From assembly GCA_910585665.1 (NCBI GenBank), contig CAJUFI010000007.1, positions 26,846-90,845 on the forward strand: a stretch of DNA of 64,000 nucleotides, in the 5' to 3' direction. Source of the stretch: an uncultured Acetatifactor sp. GTDB lineage: Bacteria > Bacillota > Clostridia > Lachnospirales > Lachnospiraceae. Below are positions 60,147-64,000 of the stretch, piece by piece. Positions within the stretch are counted from its first letter, which is position 1. Every line of letters begins with the position of its first letter. The notes beneath the pieces are model-generated. The model searched no databases and was not told the origin of the DNA. It saw nothing but the letters and a program-made list of their open reading frames with translations. A program made the position numbers and the translations under genes.

Positions 60147-60704
60147 ATGTCAGTATTGCAGCCGCTCATAACCACACTGGAAGAATATGAAGCTCTTCCG
60201 GAGGATGTCAGGGCAGAAGTCTTTGACGGGCAGATATACTACATGGCAAGTCCGTCACAGGATCATCAGACAATCTCCACCGAACTGACGACAATATTGA
60301 ATTCCTATATCAAAAGGAGCAAGGGCGCCTGTCGGGTGTTCCATGCGCCTTTTGATGTAAAGCTTTCCGACCGGCCGCTTACCATTGTCCAGCCCGATCT
60401 CATGATTGTCTGCGACAGAAATAAGCTGGACGGAAAGCGGTGCAACGGGGCACCTGACTTTGTCATCGAGATTGTTTCGCCCGGCAATCCGTCAGATGAT
60501 TATATCCGCAAGCTATACTACTACAAGAATGCCGGAGTCCGCGAATATTGGATTGTGGATTCCCGCCGGAAAAACGTGACGGTCAACTATTTCGAGGGAA
60601 ACTTGCTAAATATCCAATATTCTTTTGAAGCTACCATCAAGGTCAATATCTATGATGATTTATATATCAATTTCGCTGAGATCGCTGAGTTGCTGAGCAT
60701 GTGA
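60147..60704 (+). CDS. Uma2 family endonuclease-like protein, second copy
   Basis: 185 residues with the same PD-(D/E)XK pattern as the gene at 44012-44566 (FDGQIYYMASPSQ, IVQPDLMIVCD, PDFVIEIVSPGNPSDDYIRK). AAAGGGGTG lies before ATG 60147. The two copies are close paralogs except for the last 40 residues. The role is unknown. Confidence 0.88.
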   Translation: MSVLQPLITTLEEYEALPEDVRAEVFDGQIYYMASPSQDHQTISTELTTILNSYIKRSKGACRVFHAPFDVKLSDRPLTIVQPDLMIVCDRNKLDGKRCNGAPDFVIEIVSPGNPSDDYIRKLYYYKNAGVREYWIVDSRRKNVTVNYFEGNLLNIQYSFEATIKVNIYDDLYINFAEIAELLSM

Positions 60705-60919
60705 AAACAGCCCTATTCTGCCGAAAGTCCCAATTAATTCAATGTAGGATTTGGGATATACTATATCTGAGGTCATATACCTTTTGACGCAGCACCCAGA
60801 CAAGGGCTGGTGCCATGCAGGGCAGACGCTGTTTTAAAAAAGAAAGCCTGCTTAATGAGCGGAATGGTACTGACACAAAAGCGCAGACTGAGGGCTGCAA
60901 TGGAGACGGTGAGCTGTAA

Positions 60920-61168
60920 ATGAAAACGATACAAAGAGCAAGAATAGATGGCCATAAAGCAGAGCTGACTCTGGAAGACAACGGGAACATCTTACAAGTC
61001 TTGATAGACGATGATATCGTAGAATCTTATGATGGATACACATGGGACAATATAAAAAATGAGACCTGGGCGCAAAAGGGGCTGCTGACAATCGTGGCGG
61101 GCAGACTGATCAAAAGGCAGAAGCTGCTGGCTGAGATGGAGAGGATAGCAGAGGAAGCGTTCAAGTGA
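60920..61168 (+). CDS. Small protein before the HipA-like kinase
   Basis: 82 residues, MKTIQRARIDGHKAELTLED then a helical tail (IKRQKLLAEMERIAEEAF). I recognise no family. It ends 1 bp before the kinase gene, so the two are translated together, as toxin and antitoxin genes are. It lacks an obvious HTH. A ribosome site is not clear (GGAGACGGTGAG). Confidence 0.6.
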   Translation: MKTIQRARIDGHKAELTLEDNGNILQVLIDDDIVESYDGYTWDNIKNETWAQKGLLTIVAGRLIKRQKLLAEMERIAEEAFK

Positions 61169-61169
61169 T

Positions 61170-62411
61170 ATGGGGAGTGAAGGGGATATGCTGTATTTTC
61201 TGATGCATGAAAATGACAAACTGGCATTATTCAACTATGAGAAACCGAGCATAAACGAAATAGTGATAAACGAGAAAAATATAGATAAATTGCCCCTGGC
61301 CGAGACGGATAAGGCGTCATTAAAAGCGTCCTTGATGGATTGGCTTATGCACCGTGGAATACCGGCAACAAGGCATGGGATACGTGAACAGCTGGCCAAT
61401 CTGACCCTCGAATCCCCAGTGGAGTATATGCTCTGCAATCTGGGATTGTCCCTGACAGACCACTATTGGGTATGTCCGGGCGAGAAGAGATTTACATGGG
61501 AGGAGATTAATTTATACACAAATGATTTTCAGTCCCGGTACTCATTGGATTTAAGCGATGATGAAAGGAGCATAGCGGGAAAAACAAATTTTGTGCCCAG
61601 CGGTTCGCTGAAGGGCGACTTAAAGAAAAAATGGATTATAGATGAGCGCGGCATCAGAAGGCTCGTAAAGGGGAACTATGGAGATTCCTGCAGACAGAGC
61701 CTGTGTGAGGTGCTTGCGACTGAAATACACAGAAGACAGGGCAAATTTGAATATACGCCATATGAGCTGATAAATATATCTTCAGATGGGCAGATGATCG
61801 TGGGATGTGAGTGCCCCAATTTTACCACTATTGATACGGAATTTGTGCCGGCAATAGACATACTGAATAGCAGAAAGAAATCCAATTCTTCTAATTATTA
61901 TGAGACATATATACAATATTGCGGTGCGCACGGAGCAGATACTGATTACCTCAGGGCGTTTATGGAGTATCAGATACTGACCGATTTTATCATTACGAAC
62001 ACGGATAGACACTTAAATAATTTTGGCATGATAAGGGACAGCAGAACATTCCGGTTTATAAAGCCGGCGCCTATATTCGACAGCGGCAACAGCATGTTTT
62101 ACAACACGAACAATATAAAAACCGGCGATGAACTATTGAACATACAAGTGACTTCTTTCAGAAAATTTGAGGTAGAGCTATTAAAATATGTGACAGATCC
62201 AGGGCTGGTTGACACAGGCAGATTGCCGTCACAGCAGGAAGTCCGGGATTTGTTTCTGACAGACCGGAGCATTGACAGCGGGACTGCAGTAAAATTAGCA
62301 AAAGCATATGTGAAAAAGGTGGAACTCCTGAGGGAGCTTCAGGCCGGGATACGCATATACTCATATGATTATCTGAGGAAGCATAATATAAGGTTGGATA
62401 AGGGGGCATAG
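61170..62411 (+). CDS. HipA-like kinase domain protein
   Basis: 413 residues. The C-terminal half has the HipA catalytic signs: FIITNTDRHLNNFGMI near 276 (catalytic Asp and Asn) and the metal-binding Asp in APIFDSGNSMFY near 304. KTNFVPSGSLKGDLKKKWII may be the nucleotide-binding loop with its lysine. The N-terminus is unlike classic HipA. HipA kinases phosphorylate a translation factor and cause dormancy. ATG 61188 is an alternative start. It is paired with a small upstream gene. Confidence 0.78.
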   Translation: MGSEGDMLYFLMHENDKLALFNYEKPSINEIVINEKNIDKLPLAETDKASLKASLMDWLMHRGIPATRHGIREQLANLTLESPVEYMLCNLGLSLTDHYWVCPGEKRFTWEEINLYTNDFQSRYSLDLSDDERSIAGKTNFVPSGSLKGDLKKKWIIDERGIRRLVKGNYGDSCRQSLCEVLATEIHRRQGKFEYTPYELINISSDGQMIVGCECPNFTTIDTEFVPAIDILNSRKKSNSSNYYETYIQYCGAHGADTDYLRAFMEYQILTDFIITNTDRHLNNFGMIRDSRTFRFIKPAPIFDSGNSMFYNTNNIKTGDELLNIQVTSFRKFEVELLKYVTDPGLVDTGRLPSQQEVRDLFLTDRSIDSGTAVKLAKAYVKKVELLRELQAGIRIYSYDYLRKHNIRLDKGA

Positions 62412-62491
62412 TTCAGGTCTCATCTGGCATCAGAACAGCCATAAACATGCAATTTATATTCGCGGTCACAAAAACTTCCATGCAACCAGAC

Positions 62492-62541
62492 TCACGAGTG
62501 ATAGAGTCTCTAGACATCTTGGCAAATTTCATCGCTCGTGA
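62492..62541. other. Inverted repeat in the long gap after the kinase
   Basis: TCACGAGTGAT pairs with ATCGCTCGTGA (one wobble) over a 28-base loop. A second hairpin-like stretch CTCCGC...GCGGGGAG lies at about 62688-62709. The 62412-62747 gap shows no gene. Confidence 0.4.
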
Positions 62542-62747
62542 GAATCTTGTTTCATTTCCCTGACATCTTCCCTAATAGGGTCGAACATTTTTGAAAATCC
62601 AATAACAATTCATTATCGCTCATACGATTATCCCTTCCATACCATATCACAGGCGAAAAGCCTATTGAATCACAAAGAGGGTTCATTCTCCGCTGCTTGC
62701 TGCGGGGAGTTTCATTAAGGTGTGCGGAATTTTAGGGCATACTAAGT

Positions 62748-62960
62748 AAAAAAGTCCCAAAAAGCGTACTTTTTGGGACAGTCCAAATGTCCAACAAATT
62801 ATCCCTTATTTTAATACAACTTGGGCATAAAATCAAGAGTGAACTGATATTTTTTTTGGTAAATGTGCCCATCTCTTGGATGCATCCCAAAAAGTACACT
62901 TTTTGCGACAGAGGAGGGAAGGAGATGGCCGCTGAGCTGTACCCGCATAACGAAGAGGAG
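62748..62960 (+). repeat. Right copy of the ~210-bp direct repeat flanking the glycan island
   Basis: Same sequence as 47741-47953 with few substitutions and no length change. It carries the same two small palindromes and AGGAGGGAAGGAG before the helicase start. Confidence 0.92.
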
Positions 62961-63198
62961 ACCAGACGGTCGTACGCATGATGCGGGAGCACAGGAACAC
63001 CCCCGTGGTTCACCCCACTGGCAGCGGGAAGTCCTTTATCGTCTTCAAGCTGGCGGAGGAGCACCCCGGCGAGGGAATCGTCTAGCTCGCCCCCAGCGAG
63101 TGCATCTTCCGCTCCCAGAAGGAGAACTACCTGGCGGAGGGGGAGACGTGGAGACACTGTCAGGCATTGCCTTCCTGAACTATGCGAAGCTGACGTAA
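62925..63198 (+). pseudogene. DEAD/DEAH-box helicase, N-terminal fragment with frameshifts
   Basis: It starts MAAELYPHNEEE. Another frame then gives VVHPTGSGKSFIVFKLAEEH (Walker A), a stop (TAG near 63083), LAPSECIFRSQKENYLAEG and, after another shift, DVETLSGIAFLNYAKLT. It needs two frameshifts and one stop to be read as one protein. The same gene start is seen at 47918. Confidence 0.8.
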
Positions 63199-63486
63199 AG
63201 GATGACGGGCCCTGACCGACCCGATAGTGCGGCTCATGCCACTCCTATTCGTCCAAGGGCGGCGGCCTGATTGTGTACGGAATCGTAGCAGCGAACATCA
63301 CGAACCTTGCGAAGGAGGGTGGGCTGTTTCTAGTGACCGGAACTGTGGACGCTGTGGATTTTCAAAAGATTACGAAGGCCATCGTGCCGCTTCTGTAGAA
63401 GAACGTCATGCTGGCAGTGGGGCGGACATGAACCGGACGGCTGGCACGCTGGAAAGGGAGTTACAAAAAGACGGAGAAAAATAAAG
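63199..63486 (+). other. Degenerate coding-like stretch, not recognised
   Basis: One frame reads GLIVYGIVAANITNLAKEGG then LFLVTGTVDAVDF and stops. The sequence looks like decayed protein-coding DNA of an unknown family. No promoter or intact gene is seen. Confidence 0.4.
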
Positions 63487-63963
63487 ATGGAAAAAATAAA
63501 GATGAGAAAAAAACTGTGTTTTGCTGCATCCTCTGGTGGTCACTTCGAGCAGATTACAATGCTTGCCCCATTAATGAAGAAGTATGAAAGTTTTATAGTT
63601 ACTGAGAGAACACAATATGAAGCATCTATAGATGGAGAGCAGATATATTATCTTCAGCAGGTCAATAGGAACGAAGCTCTATTTCTCTTTAGGATGACTG
63701 TGAATACATTTAAGAGCATGAGATTGTTTTTTAAGGAAAAACCAGATGTCGTAATTACAACAGGAGTCCTTGCTGTGGTCCCGCTGTGCCTAATTGCGAA
63801 AGTGTTCAAAAAGAGATTGATTTATATTGAATCATTTGCAAAAGTTTCATCTCCAACAAAAACCGGTCAAATACTTTACAGATTAGCTGATCAATTTTAT
63901 GTACAGTGGGAGTCGATGTTGGAATTCTATCCAAATGCGATTTATCTAGGTGGAATTTATTGA
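63487..63963 (+). CDS. Alg14/PssD-like glycosyltransferase subunit
   Basis: 158 residues. LCFAASSGGHFEQITMLAPL is the SGGH opening of the Alg14/PssD/Cps14F group, and GVLAVVPLCLIAKVF with YIESFAKVSSPTKTG follows. Alg14-type proteins anchor a catalytic Alg13/PssE-type partner to the membrane; together they add a sugar to a lipid-linked acceptor. The partner gene would follow beyond the window. GGAG lies 9 bp before ATG 63487. Confidence 0.9.
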   Translation: MEKIKMRKKLCFAASSGGHFEQITMLAPLMKKYESFIVTERTQYEASIDGEQIYYLQQVNRNEALFLFRMTVNTFKSMRLFFKEKPDVVITTGVLAVVPLCLIAKVFKKRLIYIESFAKVSSPTKTGQILYRLADQFYVQWESMLEFYPNAIYLGGIY

Positions 63964-64000
63964 ACGGCAAGAACCTTTTTATATCAAGATGCTGGGCATT

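Overview
The window looks like a chromosomal segment of a Gram-positive gut Clostridia member, most probably Lachnospiraceae. The reasons are strong AGGAGG ribosome sites, a DegV protein, an AddB nuclease, a dlt-like cluster, Msm-type sugar import without its own ATPase, PepF, LytTR and DUF6033-like proteins. The family assignment is inference from gene content. Most genes are fairly GC-rich; the block at about 50.2-53.6 kb is clearly AT-rich and looks acquired. No tRNA gene or CRISPR array was seen.

Region by region. 1-6 kb: end of a Gfo/Idh/MocA oxidoreductase, a duplicated scrap of degV, a large GH106-like glycosidase with an in-frame 72-bp tandem repeat, intact degV, and an opposing NagD-type HAD phosphatase. 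6-13 kb: a lipoprotein, two base-excision-repair genes (exonuclease III, 3-methyladenine glycosylase), addB without addA, and a chimeric gene scrap. 13-28 kb: cell-envelope modification, with two MBOAT/SGNH pairs, a lipoprotein with a barrel-like domain, a transglutaminase-type surface protein, and a dlt-like set (racemase, adenylating enzyme, carrier protein, MBOAT, SGNH) interrupted by an orphan RelB-like antitoxin and a broken histidine phosphatase. 28-36 kb: XRE and AraC regulators, then an alpha-galactoside import and cleavage operon. 36-47 kb: LytTR regulator, two envelope or flagellin-like small proteins, a 16S rRNA fragment, a COG2509 flavoprotein, a TetR-controlled ABC exporter, Uma2, PepF, and a decayed HicAB toxin-antitoxin pair.

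47.7-63 kb is an accessory glycan island. It is bracketed by a near-identical direct repeat of about 210 bp, each copy running into a broken DEAD/DEAH helicase start. Inside are a WecB/TagA transferase, two GT4 transferases, a Wzy-like polymerase, a Wzx-like flippase, two DUF115-like proteins (one fused to an aldolase), one intact and one truncated NeuA-like CMP transferase, two tandem KdsB-like CMP transferases, an HTH protein, a second Uma2 and a HipA-like kinase. Together the aldolase and CMP transferases suggest an unusual CMP-activated 2-keto-3-deoxy (ulosonic) acid made for a surface glycan. An Alg14/PssD-like gene begins a further glycan locus at the right edge.

A family of about 106-bp imperfect palindromes is scattered through intergenic spaces over the whole window: six full copies, one partial and one decayed. 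Their arms show compensatory base changes, so the folded structure itself appears to be maintained. This family and the CMP-ulosonate-like gene set are the two most interesting unexplained systems here.
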